Source: Oscillospiraceae bacterium (GTDB lineage Bacteria; Bacillota; Clostridia; Oscillospirales; CAG-272). Taken from it: 64,000 bases of DNA. The position numbers and the translations under genes were made by a program. Below, in pieces: positions 40,860 through 50,732 of this stretch. Within the stretch, counting starts at the first letter, position 1. Every line of letters begins with the position of its first letter. The notes beneath the pieces were generated by a model. The model had not been told where the DNA came from. It was given only the letters and a program-made list of their open reading frames with translations, and ran no database searches. The stretch is taken from contig SVQK01000056.1 of assembly GCA_015065385.1 (NCBI GenBank), positions 396,983-460,982 of the forward strand, given 5' to 3'.

Positions 40860-42185
40860 TCATTCTTCGCCGAGCGCTTCCTTCATCATGGGCAGATAGA
40901 CCTCCCGGTCGCGGATGGGACAGCCGGTGGCGTGCATCTTCCGCATGATCGCGGTACACTTCGAACAGGTGACGCAGACTTTTTTCGGATCGAGCGTGTC
41001 GTTTGCGAGAAGATCCCGCGCAAAATCGGGATAGGCAAAAGCCATGCGCCCGAATCCCGCCGCGTCGATGTGTCCCGCTCCTACCTGAGCCGCGGCCGCG
41101 TCCGGAGCGAACTGACGGAGCCATGTGTATCCTGTTCCGATGAGGGTGATTTCCGGGACGGTACGCTTCATGTGCGCCGCCGCGTCCATCAGTCTTGCCA
41201 CGCCGGCGAGCCGTTCCTCCGGGGGATCGTACCCGCCGTTGTCGTAGGGGCGGTTCACATGGGGATTGTAATACGGGCTCCCGAGCGTCATATCACAGAG
41301 GGAGACGCCGCAGTCCGCCATGAGCCGATAGAGCCGGTCCGGTTCGTCCCAGTCGATTTCCCCCGGTCTGTCTTCCGCCGCGCCGAATCCCCACGGATAG
41401 GGAATGTGCTCGTACGGCCCGAAGCGGGAGGCGATGAGGAAATCGGGACTTCTGTGAACGGCGGCGGCCCGGATGGAGTCGAGAAAGACCCGCGTCCGGT
41501 TTTCGAAGGATCCGCCGTACCGTCCCGGTCTCTCTCGCGCGGACAAGAGCTCGGAGAAGAGGTATTTGTGACAGCACTTGATATCCGCGCCGTCAAATCC
41601 AGCCACTTTCGCAAGGCCCGCCGCTTTGCCGAACAGCTCGGGCAGGGCGTCGAGATACTCGTCCGTCACCACAGGCCAGTCCGGGGAGATGGGCATGGTC
41701 TCGTTCATCACCGGATTGTGCATGGCAATGACCGGGCACGGCGTGTTGTCCGGCTTGGAGAACCGGCCCGAATGGGTGAGCTGGAGGATGATCGGCGCGC
41801 CGTCCGAGGCTTCGTGTGCGATTTCCGCCATCTTCTTGAAGGCGTCGAGGCTGTCCTCCGTGATCCAGAGCTGGCCGCGGTTGGTCCGCCCGTCTTCGGT
41901 GACCGCCGTAGCCTCCGCCCAGACGAGTCCCGCGCCGCCCGAAGCCATCCGCCGGATCCTGCGGTACGTCAGCTCGCCCGGCGCTCCGTCCGGCGTGGAG
42001 TCGAAGCCCTCCATGGGGTGGATCGTCAGCCGGTTTTTCAGCGTAACCGCGGAGTGTCCGACCGTCAGGGGCGTTTTCAGCACAGCGTGATCCGGGGAGA
42101 GGGGAATGGAGTCCGCCAGACCGAGGGCCGCGATGTCTTCCGCCAGCTCTTCCCGGGATTTGTAGTGAAACCGTCCGCCGCTCAT
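40860..42185 (-). CDS. OYE-family NADH:flavin oxidoreductase with Fe-S-type cysteines
   Basis: The 441-residue protein has an Old-Yellow-Enzyme TIM barrel: LKNRLTIHPMEGFDSTP, QLTHSGRFSKPD, FDGADIKCCHKYLFSELLSA, RERPGRYGGSFENRTRVF. The C-terminus carries CVTCSKCTAIMRKMHATGC, four cysteines as in the 4Fe-4S site of 2,4-dienoyl-CoA reductase/TMADH relatives. Those relatives continue with an NAD domain; here the protein stops soon after, so another flavoprotein may be needed. GLVWAEATAVTEDGR marks the FMN phosphate region. The ATG overlaps the dehydrogenase stop. Confidence 0.9.
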   Translation of the reverse strand: MSGGRFHYKSREELAEDIAALGLADSIPLSPDHAVLKTPLTVGHSAVTLKNRLTIHPMEGFDSTPDGAPGELTYRRIRRMASGGAGLVWAEATAVTEDGRTNRGQLWITEDSLDAFKKMAEIAHEASDGAPIILQLTHSGRFSKPDNTPCPVIAMHNPVMNETMPISPDWPVVTDEYLDALPELFGKAAGLAKVAGFDGADIKCCHKYLFSELLSARERPGRYGGSFENRTRVFLDSIRAAAVHRSPDFLIASRFGPYEHIPYPWGFGAAEDRPGEIDWDEPDRLYRLMADCGVSLCDMTLGSPYYNPHVNRPYDNGGYDPPEERLAGVARLMDAAAHMKRTVPEITLIGTGYTWLRQFAPDAAAAQVGAGHIDAAGFGRMAFAYPDFARDLLANDTLDPKKVCVTCSKCTAIMRKMHATGCPIRDREVYLPMMKEALGEE

Positions 42186-43189
42186 GCCATGGTCTCCAGC
42201 ATCTTTTCCGTGACCCGGTACCGCGTGGGAAGACCGGCGTCGAAGGAGACGGATTCTTCAAACATGTATTCCGCCATCCGGTGAACCTCGTTGCCGATGG
42301 ATCCGGCGATATGGGGCGTCAGGAATACGTTCGGAAGGGTGTAGAGCGGGCTGTCCTTTTCCGGCGGCTCCGGGAAGGTCACGTCGAGCACGGCGGCCCG
42401 GGTGGGAACCGCGCGGAGGGCTTCGATCATCCCGTCCTCGCACACCTGCGCGCCGCGTCCCGTGTTGATGAAAACGGCGTGGGGCTTCATGGAGGCGAAG
42501 CGCTCGCCGGTCAGGATCCCGACGGTCTGCGGATTGTTGGCGAGGTGATTCGAAATGACGTCGCATTCCCGGAACAGCGTTTTGAGATCGGTCTTTTCCA
42601 CGCCGAGCTGTGCCGCCTTTTCGTCCGGAAGGAAGGGATCGAACACAAGGATTTTGATCTTGTCGAGGGATTTCAGCCGTTCGATCACCATCTTGCCGAT
42701 CATGCCCGCGCCGATGATCCCGACCTTGATCTCATAGTTGCCGGGGAAGACGACGGGAAGGGAGCGGTTCGGCCACCCGGATCCGTCCGCGGCGACGTGA
42801 AGCCTCTGGAAAAATCCCTTCGAGGCGAGCACGATCTCGGAGAAAGCGTATTCGGCAACTGGGACTCCGTTCGCGGCCCATGCGGAGAACACGGCGACGC
42901 CCTCGGCGAGGAACTCCCGCGCGAAATACTGGACGGAACCCGCGCCGTAGTAGACCGCTTTCAGGTTCGGCAGATATTCCCGGATCTCCTCTCGCTCGAA
43001 ATGAGGCATGCCCCATGTGGTGAAGAGGTAGTCCGCGCGGGCGAGCACATCCCGGTATGCGTCCATCTCGCCCTTCGAAAGGACGCGATCGGTTTCGAAG
43101 CAGTAGGCGGCGCGGAGCTTTTCGACGGTCTCATGCGCATAGACGTCGCCGATCCGCCGTCCGTCTCCGAAGAACACAGCGTTTTTCAT
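42182..43189 (-). CDS. D-isomer 2-hydroxyacid dehydrogenase family protein
   Basis: The 335-residue protein has a central Rossmann fold (KVGIIGAGMIGKMVIERLKS) and catalytic residues R in INTGRGAQ, E in FPEPP and H in TPHIAGS. FDPFLP follows the cofactor domain, giving NAD preference (an aspartate after the second strand). Substrate is unknown; phosphoglycerate-type ACT domains are absent. ATG 43189 follows AAGGGAGG. It lies 14 bp after hemW and overlaps the OYE gene. Confidence 0.92.
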   Translation of the reverse strand: MKNAVFFGDGRRIGDVYAHETVEKLRAAYCFETDRVLSKGEMDAYRDVLARADYLFTTWGMPHFEREEIREYLPNLKAVYYGAGSVQYFAREFLAEGVAVFSAWAANGVPVAEYAFSEIVLASKGFFQRLHVAADGSGWPNRSLPVVFPGNYEIKVGIIGAGMIGKMVIERLKSLDKIKILVFDPFLPDEKAAQLGVEKTDLKTLFRECDVISNHLANNPQTVGILTGERFASMKPHAVFINTGRGAQVCEDGMIEALRAVPTRAAVLDVTFPEPPEKDSPLYTLPNVFLTPHIAGSIGNEVHRMAEYMFEESVSFDAGLPTRYRVTEKMLETMA

Positions 43190-43203
43190 AGGTAAATCCT
43201 CCC

Positions 43204-44412
43204 TTAGCTCATCTTCCAGTGGCCGAGGTCCTCAAACTCCAGAATGTCGGAGAGAATGGAGTTGGAGACGAACATCCCGGCGGGCGTCAGCGCGGTTGTC
43301 CCGGCCCGCATGGTCATAAGCCCCATTCTGACGTACCGGTGGCATTTGTCCCCGTACAGGGCTTCGAAGGAATAGCCGAACCGGCGGGCGAATTCCCGGT
43401 CGTCGATGCCGTCGCAGAGGCGGAGCCGGAGCATGATGTACTCCCCGATCCGTTCCCGCTCCCCGATTTCCTCGCATTCCGACGTGATCCGGACCGGGCT
43501 GTCCTTGACCGTCACGCCTTCGACGTATTTCTCTACGTCCGGCGTGAAAGCGAACCGCTGCCCGTTGAAATAGGAGTGGGCCGAGACGCCGAACCCCAGA
43601 TATTCGTCGCAGTTCCAGTATTTCAGATTGTGCAGGCAGCCCTTCCCGGGATGGCAGAAATTCGAAATCTCATACTGCACATAGCCCCGGTCCTTCAAAA
43701 ACTGGATCGCGGCCAGATACATATCTGCCTCCGCGTCCTCGCCCGGCAGAAGGGGGGCCAGTTCCCGGTAGTTCTGATAAAACCGCGTCCCCGGCTCGAT
43801 CTTGAGGTCGTACAGGGAAATGTGATCCGGCCCCACCCGTGTCAGATAGGTCAGGGTGTGGAGCAGGGAATCCATGGTCTGTTCCGGGATCCCGAACATG
43901 ACGTCCACGTTGATATTGTCGAACTTCGCGTCCCTCGCCATGCGGAAGGAACGGGCGAAGTCCTTCCGGGAGTGGATCCGTCCGAGCGCTTTCAACTCGT
44001 TCTCGTGGGCGGACTGCATGCCGATCGAGAGACGGTTGACGCCCATCCGGCGGAGGCGGGTCAGGGTGGAGAAGGTGACCGTGGCGGGATTGGCTTCGAC
44101 GGTGAACTCCGCTTCGCGGGGCAGGGAAAAGATCCGCCGGATCGCCTTCACCAGCCGGAAGAGATCGTCCGGGGGAAGCGCGGTCGGGGTTCCGCCTCCG
44201 ATGAAGACCGTGTCGGGCTGATAGCCGTCCTCCACCGTGGTCTTGTAGCTCTCCATGTGGGAGATGAGCGCGCTCACATACTCCGACATGTACTCCTTCG
44301 ATCCGGGGACCGAGGAGTTGAAGTCGCAGTAGGCGCATTTTGAGAGGCAGAACGGGATGTGAACGTAGATGCCGAGCTTTTTCGGCAGTCCGATGGCTTC
44401 GTAGTAATTCAT
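43204..44412 (-). CDS. hemW: Radical SAM heme chaperone HemW
   Basis: The 402-residue protein starts at ATG 44412, overlapping the lepA stop (ATGA). The radical SAM motif [10 protein letters not shown] (C22, C26, C29) binds 4Fe-4[16 protein letters not shown] carries the HNxxYW heme-binding motif that separates HemW from coproporphyrinogen oxidase HemN, and the extra HemN cysteine is absent. A C-terminal winged-helix-like HemN_C domain is present. It delivers heme to membrane cytochromes in those lineages where tested; in a fermentative anaerobe the target is unclear. Confidence 0.93.
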   Translation of the reverse strand: MNYYEAIGLPKKLGIYVHIPFCLSKCAYCDFNSSVPGSKEYMSEYVSALISHMESYKTTVEDGYQPDTVFIGGGTPTALPPDDLFRLVKAIRRIFSLPREAEFTVEANPATVTFSTLTRLRRMGVNRLSIGMQSAHENELKALGRIHSRKDFARSFRMARDAKFDNINVDVMFGIPEQTMDSLLHTLTYLTRVGPDHISLYDLKIEPGTRFYQNYRELAPLLPGEDAEADMYLAAIQFLKDRGYVQYEISNFCHPGKGCLHNLKYWNCDEYLGFGVSAHSYFNGQRFAFTPDVEKYVEGVTVKDSPVRITSECEEIGERERIGEYIMLRLRLCDGIDDREFARRFGYSFEALYGDKCHRYVRMGLMTMRAGTTALTPAGMFVSNSILSDILEFEDLGHWKMS

Positions 44413-46229
44413 TGATCGTCGTCCAGCTTGAGCACGGCCATGAACGCCTCCGGGGAGACCTGCACGGATCCGAGCTGACGCATTTTCTTCTTGCCTTCCT
44501 TCTGCTTTTCGAGCAGCTTCTTCTTCCGGGTGATATCGCCGCCGTAGCACTTGGCCAGAACGTCCTTGCGCATAGCTTTGACGGTTTCCCGTGCGATGAT
44601 CTTCGATCCGACCGCCGCCTGAATCGGAACCTCGAACAGCTGGCGGGGGATGTTATCCTTGAGCTTCTCGGCGATCTTGCGGGCGCGCGCGTAGGCTTTG
44701 TCCGCATGGACGATGAAGGTCAGAGCGTCCACCATTTCGCCGTTCAGAAGGAAGTCCAGCTTCACCAGATTGGACGGCTCGTAGCCCTCAAGCTCGTAGT
44801 CCAGCGAGGCATACCCCCGGCTCCGGCTTTTCAGCGCGTCGAAGAAGTCGTAGATGATCTCGTTCAGCGGGAGCTTGTAGTGGAGCTCCACCCGTTCCGT
44901 ATCGATATACTTCATATCGATGAACACGCCGCGCCGGTCCTGGCAGAGATCCATGATCCCGCCCACATACTCCGTCGGGGTGATGACCGAGGCGGCCACG
45001 ATGGGCTCCGCCGCGACCTCGATCTGATCCGGGGCGGGGTAGTTCGTCGGGTTGTCGATCCGGACCACTTCGCCGTTCTTCTTGGTGATTTCGTAAATAA
45101 CGCTCGGCGCGGTGGTGATCAGGTCGAGGTTGAATTCCCGTTCGAGACGCTCCTCGATGATTTCCATGTGGAGCAGTCCGAGGAATCCGCACCGGAATCC
45201 GAAACCCAGCGCGATCGAGGTCTCGGGCTCGAAGGTGAAGGCCGCGTCGTTGAGCTGGAGCTTTTCGAGAGCGTCCTTCGTCTCGTTGTAGCGCGCCCCG
45301 TCCGCGGGATAGATCCCGGCGAAGACCATGGACTGAACCTTCTTGAACCCGGGAAGAGCTTCGTCCGCCGGTTCCGCGGCGTGGGTCACCGTGTCGCCGA
45401 CCCGCGTGTCGCTGACATTCTTGATGGAGGCGGTGAGATATCCGACCTCGCCCGCCGAGAGGGAACCCGTGGGGCGGAGTCCGAAGGGATCCATCACCCC
45501 GACCTCGACCACGTCGAATTCCGCGCCCGTGTGCATGAGCTTTATTTTGTCCCCGGTTTTGAGCGTGCCTTCCATGACGCGGATATACACCACGACGCCG
45601 AGGTAGCTGTTGTAAACCGAGTCGAAGATCAGGCAGCGGAGGGGAGCGTTTTCGTCGCCTTCCGGAGCGGGGATGTCCCGGATGATGGCCGCCATCACGT
45701 CCGCGATGTTGAGGCCGGTCTTTGCGGAAATCACCGGGCAGTCCTCCGCGGGGATCCCGATCACGTCCTCGATCTCCTCCTTGCACTTGTCCGGCATGGC
45801 GGAGGGGAGGTCGATCTTGTTGATGACCGGGACGATTTCCAGATTGGCGTCCACGGCGAGATAGGCGTTGGCGAGGGTCTGCGCCTCGATCCCCTGCGTG
45901 GCGTCCACCACAAGGAGCGCTCCTTCGCACGCATTGAGGGAGCGGGACACCTCGTAGTTGAAGTCCACATGCCCGGGGGTGTCGATCATGTTCAGGGCGT
46001 ACTGCTCCCCGTCCGGTGCGGTGTAGTCGATGCGGACGGCGCGGGCCTTGATGGTAATGCCGCGCTCCCGTTCCAGATCCATGTTGTCGAGGAGCTGATC
46101 CTCCATGTCCCGGGCCTCCACGGTGTTGGAAAACTCGAGGATCCGGTCCGCCAGCGTGGATTTTCCGTGGTCGATGTGCGCGATGATGGAGAAATTGCGG
46201 ATGTGCTTCTGTTTCTCGGTCTGGGCCAT
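44409..46229 (-). CDS. lepA: Elongation factor 4 (LepA)
   Basis: The 606-residue translational GTPase has [20 protein letters not shown] (G1), RERGITI (G2), DTPGHVDF (G3) and NKIDLP (G4). The LepA-specific C-terminal domain ([20 protein letters not shown], then [20 protein letters not shown] with KKMR) follows. It back-translocates ribosomes. Promoter 46280-46308 lies upstream, with ATG 46229. lepA-hemW pairing is common in Bacillota; the usual next genes hrcA-grpE-dnaK are absent here. Confidence 0.97.
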   Translation of the reverse strand: MAQTEKQKHIRNFSIIAHIDHGKSTLADRILEFSNTVEARDMEDQLLDNMDLERERGITIKARAVRIDYTAPDGEQYALNMIDTPGHVDFNYEVSRSLNACEGALLVVDATQGIEAQTLANAYLAVDANLEIVPVINKIDLPSAMPDKCKEEIEDVIGIPAEDCPVISAKTGLNIADVMAAIIRDIPAPEGDENAPLRCLIFDSVYNSYLGVVVYIRVMEGTLKTGDKIKLMHTGAEFDVVEVGVMDPFGLRPTGSLSAGEVGYLTASIKNVSDTRVGDTVTHAAEPADEALPGFKKVQSMVFAGIYPADGARYNETKDALEKLQLNDAAFTFEPETSIALGFGFRCGFLGLLHMEIIEERLEREFNLDLITTAPSVIYEITKKNGEVVRIDNPTNYPAPDQIEVAAEPIVAASVITPTEYVGGIMDLCQDRRGVFIDMKYIDTERVELHYKLPLNEIIYDFFDALKSRSRGYASLDYELEGYEPSNLVKLDFLLNGEMVDALTFIVHADKAYARARKIAEKLKDNIPRQLFEVPIQAAVGSKIIARETVKAMRKDVLAKCYGGDITRKKKLLEKQKEGKKKMRQLGSVQVSPEAFMAVLKLDDDQ

Positions 46230-46279
46230 ATGTCTCTTTACCTCTGCTCAACGACAGAATACTGCAATTTTATTAGATT

Positions 46280-46308
46280 ATTATACCATATCCGGAGCCG
46301 AAATACAA
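46280..46308 (-). promoter_or_regulatory. Promoter of the lepA-hemW transcript
   Basis: On minus: TTGTAT (46308-46303), 17 bp, TATAAT (46285-46280). Confidence 0.65.
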
Positions 46309-46382
46309 GAGATCGGGCGCAAATTCATGACCGCATGAACGTCGGAAGAAAAGAAAATCCTCGGATCTGCGTCCGACAGGCC

Positions 46383-46416
46383 AAAAAAGACCGGACAGCG
46401 CGGAGGGCCGTCCGGT
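46383..46416 (-). terminator. Terminator of the SLH protein gene
   Basis: On minus: ACCGGAC-GG (46416-46408), loop, CT-GTCCGGT (46398-46390), then CTTTTTT. Confidence 0.85.
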
Positions 46417-46440
46417 TTAAGGATGATAAAGGAATCAAGT

Positions 46441-48963
46441 TTATTCCCAGCCGAGAACATTCATGCAGAACTGGCGGAGGAGGATGGCGATTTCATAGCG
46501 GAGCGCATTCCCAGCGGGATCGATTTGTGTACTCTTGACGAGGAACCCTTGCTGTTGGGCATATTTGGCGGCGACAATTGCTTCATTTTCGTCTTTCAGT
46601 AACTCCCTCAATTGGATACCGATATCTGATGCATCAACAGCACGAAGAGTCACGTTGTTTACATTGACAGATTTGCCGCACAAATTGACCGCATAACGGA
46701 GCATGATGAGATACATCTCTTCATGTGTGATCGTATCCTTCGGTCTGAATTTGCCATTCCCGTCTCCGAGTGCAAGACCCGTGGATTCCGCCCACTTGAT
46801 GTAGGGAACCGCGTAGGACAGGGAGGCGTCGGAGTAGCTTACGTCGGAGAACTTTGAGTCGGTTCCGTACTGCGCAATCATCGCGGCATCCTTTTCGGCG
46901 GTGGTCTGGAAGATGCCGCTGAGATACATTCTGCCGAGGGTGGTCACGAACTGAGCGCGGGTCATGGTATGGTTGGGACCGAAAGTGGTTTGGGTCATTC
47001 CGTTCACGAGTCCATATTTATAGACAAATAGTACAGCCTCATAATAGGAAGCATAGGAATTCACATCGGTGAAGGGATTGATCCACTTCTCCACTGCCTT
47101 GAAGGTAGCAGTTAAAGCTGCATCATTTCTGACGTCCTTCAAGGTGTAGGTGGCAACGCCGGTCGAGGAGTTGAGGGAGTAATACCTGTTTGCGGCAACA
47201 CTGACGGTGGTGTAAGCATCCTCGCCGATCCTCGCTTTGACGGTGTCGATGGCGAAGTCCTTGTCGGGTATGATGGTAAAGGTGACGTCGTTTCCGTGCG
47301 CTATGGTGACGGTGTTCCGGTCGGATAGGGCTGGTTTTGTGGTCACGGTTCCGTTTTTCGTTTCTTCAACAGTGACGGTATAGATGCCGGGGATGCTGGA
47401 ATTGTCCCGATACTTGTAGATGATGGATTCGGGTTTATCAATGAGCAGATTGTCCATATTCATGTCGGAATAAACGATCCGTCCGGTAACGGAAGAGTTG
47501 TTCGTGACTGTGACAGTACAGGTGTCCGTCTCGTCGGGGAACCGGAACGTGTCGCTGTACATGGCGAGCTTGCAGCCGTTCAGCTCGATCTCGATATTGC
47601 GGGCAGGGGTCATGGTGACATCGCGTCCGAGGACTTCGTTCTGACCGAGCCTAATGTACAGGGTGCGGGTGGCGGCAATTGTCGAGCTTGAGGAGGATCC
47701 CCACTGATGATCGATATTGTTCACATCCGCCAGCGCTTCGGAGAGGGAATCAAATATGCCGAGCAGGGAAGCGTTTGAATATGAATTCGAGGAGTAGACG
47801 GAAACCGGGCTCTCGCCGGAGCGGACTTCGAATTCGGTGAAGCAGTTGTCGATATAGAACCGCAGATAGGCATACTTGCTGCCGTCGGAGGCAGTAAAGA
47901 TATCGTCCGAGGTGATGGTCGCGCGGCTGGACGCGGGGATCTTGCGGGAGGTCTCACCTCTGGAATTTACGGCGGCAACTTCGAGGCTGAACGTGTTGGT
48001 GTAACCCGCGAGGTCGGCGTAGGTGAGGACGAACGGCAGGCTGTTGGCGTCAAGGCCGTAGACCCGGTCGATATCGGCGAGGGACAGCGAGGAGCCGATC
48101 GGATAGCGGTCTTTTTTCAGCTCGACCGTCATGCTGTAGATCATGTTGCCGGTCGTCGTCCGGACGTTCAGGGTTGGCAGTGCGGGCAGGACGGTGAGGC
48201 CGGGAATTTGTACGGAGTAGACTTTGTTCTGATAGTTGACGGAGACCGTGATTGTTGTGGTCTTTCCGTCGGCGGAGAGATCGCTGTCCTTGAAGAAGTA
48301 AGGCCAGACTTGGAGAGATTCCCCGTTCAACAGGGCGATAAGGCGGTTGTCCTTATCCAAAACCGTGATGTAGAGGCCGGTCTGGTCAAACTGTTCGCCG
48401 ACCCGATAGATCTTTTTGGTGGGGCCGCTGTAAAAAGAGACGGTGTAATCGCCGGTTTCTGCCTGTGAGACGTGAATCGTGTAAATCCCGCCGATCGTAT
48501 TGTAGCCGGCGTCATAGGCGCGAACGACGGTCGTCCCCGCTTTTTTCGCTGTGATCCGCCCTGTGCTCGAAATCGCCGCAACGCTTTGATCTGCCGCAAA
48601 CCATCCGGTTACGGCCGGGCTGTCGGTTTCGATCTGGTATGAATCGCCCTCGCAAAGGGAAATCTCGCCGCCCGCGGGGAATCCTTCCCCGTATGGAGCG
48701 GATCCATCCTCCCGGAACCATTTGTCATACCCGTCCCATCCGGCGAGGAAACGTTCCAGAATCAACCGGTCTTTTCCCGTTACCGCGCCGTTCCCGTCGA
48801 TATCGCCGATCAGTCTGCCATCCGCATCCCTTTTCGTGGGGATAAAAGTGGTTTCGCCTGCCGCAGAGACGCGGGAAGACAGCGGTGGAAGGATCATCAA
48901 CAGCGTCGCCAGACTGACGAGCATGAGGCATAGTCTGGTTATAGAACTTCGATCGTTTTTCAT
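46441..48963 (-). CDS. Secreted SLH-domain protein with dockerin-like half repeat and Ig-like domains
   Basis: The 840-residue secreted protein has signal peptide LCLMLVSLATLLMILPPLSS ending near VSA. Residues about 53-75 form one dockerin-type calcium repeat (GDIDGNGAVTGKDRLILERF). A BIG2-like Ig domain follows (VAAISSTGRITAKKAGTTVV), then bacterial Ig-like repeats, a beta region, and three C-terminal SLH repeats (YKYGLVNGMTQTTFGPNHTM; WAESTGLALGDGNGKFRPKD; a degenerate third). SLH binds pyruvylated wall polymer. The gene looks lower in GC than its neighbours. Only one of the usual two dockerin repeats is present. Confidence 0.9.
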   Translation of the reverse strand: MKNDRSSITRLCLMLVSLATLLMILPPLSSRVSAAGETTFIPTKRDADGRLIGDIDGNGAVTGKDRLILERFLAGWDGYDKWFREDGSAPYGEGFPAGGEISLCEGDSYQIETDSPAVTGWFAADQSVAAISSTGRITAKKAGTTVVRAYDAGYNTIGGIYTIHVSQAETGDYTVSFYSGPTKKIYRVGEQFDQTGLYITVLDKDNRLIALLNGESLQVWPYFFKDSDLSADGKTTTITVSVNYQNKVYSVQIPGLTVLPALPTLNVRTTTGNMIYSMTVELKKDRYPIGSSLSLADIDRVYGLDANSLPFVLTYADLAGYTNTFSLEVAAVNSRGETSRKIPASSRATITSDDIFTASDGSKYAYLRFYIDNCFTEFEVRSGESPVSVYSSNSYSNASLLGIFDSLSEALADVNNIDHQWGSSSSSTIAATRTLYIRLGQNEVLGRDVTMTPARNIEIELNGCKLAMYSDTFRFPDETDTCTVTVTNNSSVTGRIVYSDMNMDNLLIDKPESIIYKYRDNSSIPGIYTVTVEETKNGTVTTKPALSDRNTVTIAHGNDVTFTIIPDKDFAIDTVKARIGEDAYTTVSVAANRYYSLNSSTGVATYTLKDVRNDAALTATFKAVEKWINPFTDVNSYASYYEAVLFVYKYGLVNGMTQTTFGPNHTMTRAQFVTTLGRMYLSGIFQTTAEKDAAMIAQYGTDSKFSDVSYSDASLSYAVPYIKWAESTGLALGDGNGKFRPKDTITHEEMYLIMLRYAVNLCGKSVNVNNVTLRAVDASDIGIQLRELLKDENEAIVAAKYAQQQGFLVKSTQIDPAGNALRYEIAILLRQFCMNVLGWE

Positions 48964-49083
48964 AATCCTTTTTTCTCCTTGAACTGTTTGGTAAAGTGCA
49001 ATCTGCCCGGAACGAGGCGTTGATTTATCGCTATATCCGTATATACAGCAGTATCTCCATGCTGCCTTTTGGGGGGTTCTTCC

Positions 49084-49112
49084 ATTATATCACATCCTCC
49101 CCGCTCCGGCAA
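49084..49112 (-). promoter_or_regulatory. Promoter of the SLH protein gene
   Basis: On minus: TTGCCG (49112-49107), 17 bp, TATAAT (49089-49084); leaves about a 115-nt leader. Confidence 0.55.
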
Positions 49113-49141
49113 GGGGATGAAGCCTTTTCCCCCGAAAATAG

Positions 49142-49162
49142 AAAAGCCCCCGCGAACGGGAG
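49142..49162 (-). terminator. Terminator of the GH43/lipoprotein operon
   Basis: On minus: GCTCCCG-TTCG-CGGGGGC (stable tetraloop), then TTTTC. Confidence 0.75.
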
Positions 49163-49181
49163 CCTTTCATGCGGTTTCAGC

Positions 49182-50675
49182 TCAATCCCCCAGCTGTTCC
49201 GCGATCTTTTCGTTGTACTTGCTGAGCACCTTCGTCGCAACCTTTTCGCTCTTCTTGATCATCGAGGAGACGTCGGAGGAATAGGCGCGGAGCAGGTTCA
49301 TGATGCCCTCGTTGTATCCGCCGACCTCGAAATACCAGCCGAAGTCGTAGGTCCGGGTGGCAAAGATCAGATCGAGCATCCGGGCGGAGTTCTCGTCGCG
49401 GGAGACCTTGTTCTGGAGGGTCTGCTCGTAGTACGCGGGCGTCAGGGAATAGAGGGATTCGTAGGCCAGCGCCTCGGTGATCCATCCGGCACGGGAGAAG
49501 CCCGCCTCGCCGTAGGAGTTCTTCGGGATGGAGTAGAGGGAGATGGACCAGGACGCCGCGCTGTTGTAGTAACGGTCCTGATTCTCGTCGTAGAGCGGCA
49601 GGGGCAGGATACCGAAGTCGTCCTCCATGTCGCGGAAGGAGGTCGCGGCGCCGATGTTCTGCAGGAAGAAGAGCGCGCGGCCTTCCCGGAACGCGATCTG
49701 ACCGTAGTCGGCCGCGTATCCGTTCCGCTGATAGGCGCAGGTGACGTCCTGGTTGTAGGCGTAGGCGGTGAACTTGTCGAAGGCGTCCACGAACTTCTCG
49801 CTGTACAGAGAGAGCTCGAGCTCGCCGTTCTGGTTGATGACACAGCATTTCAGCCCGGAGGCGTTGACGATGCCCATCATGATGTCGTCCCAGATGTAGA
49901 TGCCGTAGATGTCTTCCTTGTCGTTGATGTGGTTGCCGTCGTTGTCGTAGTCCAGATTGGAGTCCACGGCCTCGGCGAACTGGCGGAAGTTGTCGATGGT
50001 CCATGTGCGGTTGTCCACCATCTCATAGAAATCCGGCTGGTTGTAGGTGGCGGACATGTTCTTATTGAAGAAATAGCAGAACGTGGCCTGATTGTCGCCG
50101 ATGGAGATGTCGCCGGTCATCTGAAAGACCGCGTTCTTGAAGGTGCATTCCTGCGTGCAGTAGGGATCCCACCACGGCTTTTCCAGATTGAGATTCGGCA
50201 CCTCATAGAGGTTCATGAGCGAGCCGTCCGTCAGCGCGTTGCAGGATGAGTAACCGGAGAGGCAGGCGAGGTCGTAGTCGTTGGTTCCGGCCTTCACGGC
50301 GTTTCCGAGAGGCGTCTGTCCGCCCCGGTTGTCCGCGGAGACCACGATGGGGAGGATTTCGCAGTTGCCCTTGTCCTGTACGGCCACCATGCGCTCGTAT
50401 TCCCCGTCGTTGATGGGTTCGCCGGTCATTTCCTCCGCCGCAAAGTCGTTGGTGATGGTGTTGTGGATGAAGATGTGGAATTCGTAGCCTTCGAAATCCG
50501 CCTCGGGAAGCCCGCTGTCAAGGCGCGCGTTGGGGTCTTCGGTTTCCGCTTCGACAGGGATTTCCGCCGTGGGAGTCTGCGTCTGCGCGGTTTCCTCCTC
50601 CGTCACGGTGGCGGTGGAGCAGGACGCGGCCGCAAGGAGAAGCGCGAGGAGGGCGGGAATCAGTCTTTTCTTCAT
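49182..50675 (-). CDS. Solute-binding lipoprotein (family 1-like)
   Basis: The 497-residue lipoprotein has signal KKRLIPALLALLLAAASCS with lipobox AASC. A T/E-rich linker precedes the body (AEEMTGEPINDGEYERMVAV; NLEKPWWDPYCTQECTF). The EF-hand-like motif here is DYDNDGNHINDKEDIYGIYI, a variant with an insertion, and DDFGILPLPLYDENQDRYY marks the hinge region shared with its paralogues. It sits after two GH43 genes (57-bp gap, no clear promoter), so it likely binds arabino- or xylo-oligosaccharides released by them. No permease gene follows; a terminator does. Confidence 0.88.
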   Translation of the reverse strand: MKKRLIPALLALLLAAASCSTATVTEEETAQTQTPTAEIPVEAETEDPNARLDSGLPEADFEGYEFHIFIHNTITNDFAAEEMTGEPINDGEYERMVAVQDKGNCEILPIVVSADNRGGQTPLGNAVKAGTNDYDLACLSGYSSCNALTDGSLMNLYEVPNLNLEKPWWDPYCTQECTFKNAVFQMTGDISIGDNQATFCYFFNKNMSATYNQPDFYEMVDNRTWTIDNFRQFAEAVDSNLDYDNDGNHINDKEDIYGIYIWDDIMMGIVNASGLKCCVINQNGELELSLYSEKFVDAFDKFTAYAYNQDVTCAYQRNGYAADYGQIAFREGRALFFLQNIGAATSFRDMEDDFGILPLPLYDENQDRYYNSAASWSISLYSIPKNSYGEAGFSRAGWITEALAYESLYSLTPAYYEQTLQNKVSRDENSARMLDLIFATRTYDFGWYFEVGGYNEGIMNLLRAYSSDVSSMIKKSEKVATKVLSKYNEKIAEQLGD

Positions 50676-50732
50676 GGAGTACTCCTTTCTTTCGGTTCGT
50701 ATACGGAAGGACGGATGTTCGGACGTCGGAGG

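Noticed and set aside
44340..46538. Open reading frame of about 730 codons antisense to lepA
   Set aside because: It is a shadow of the lepA codon pattern in high-GC DNA; it has no ribosome binding site and no family-like motif.
49182..50675. Dockerin or cellulosome interpretation of the calcium-loop motifs in the lipoproteins
   Set aside because: Each has only one loop, embedded in a solute-binding-protein body and followed by ED-x-YG, as known in sugar-binding family 1 proteins; they are not dockerin domains.
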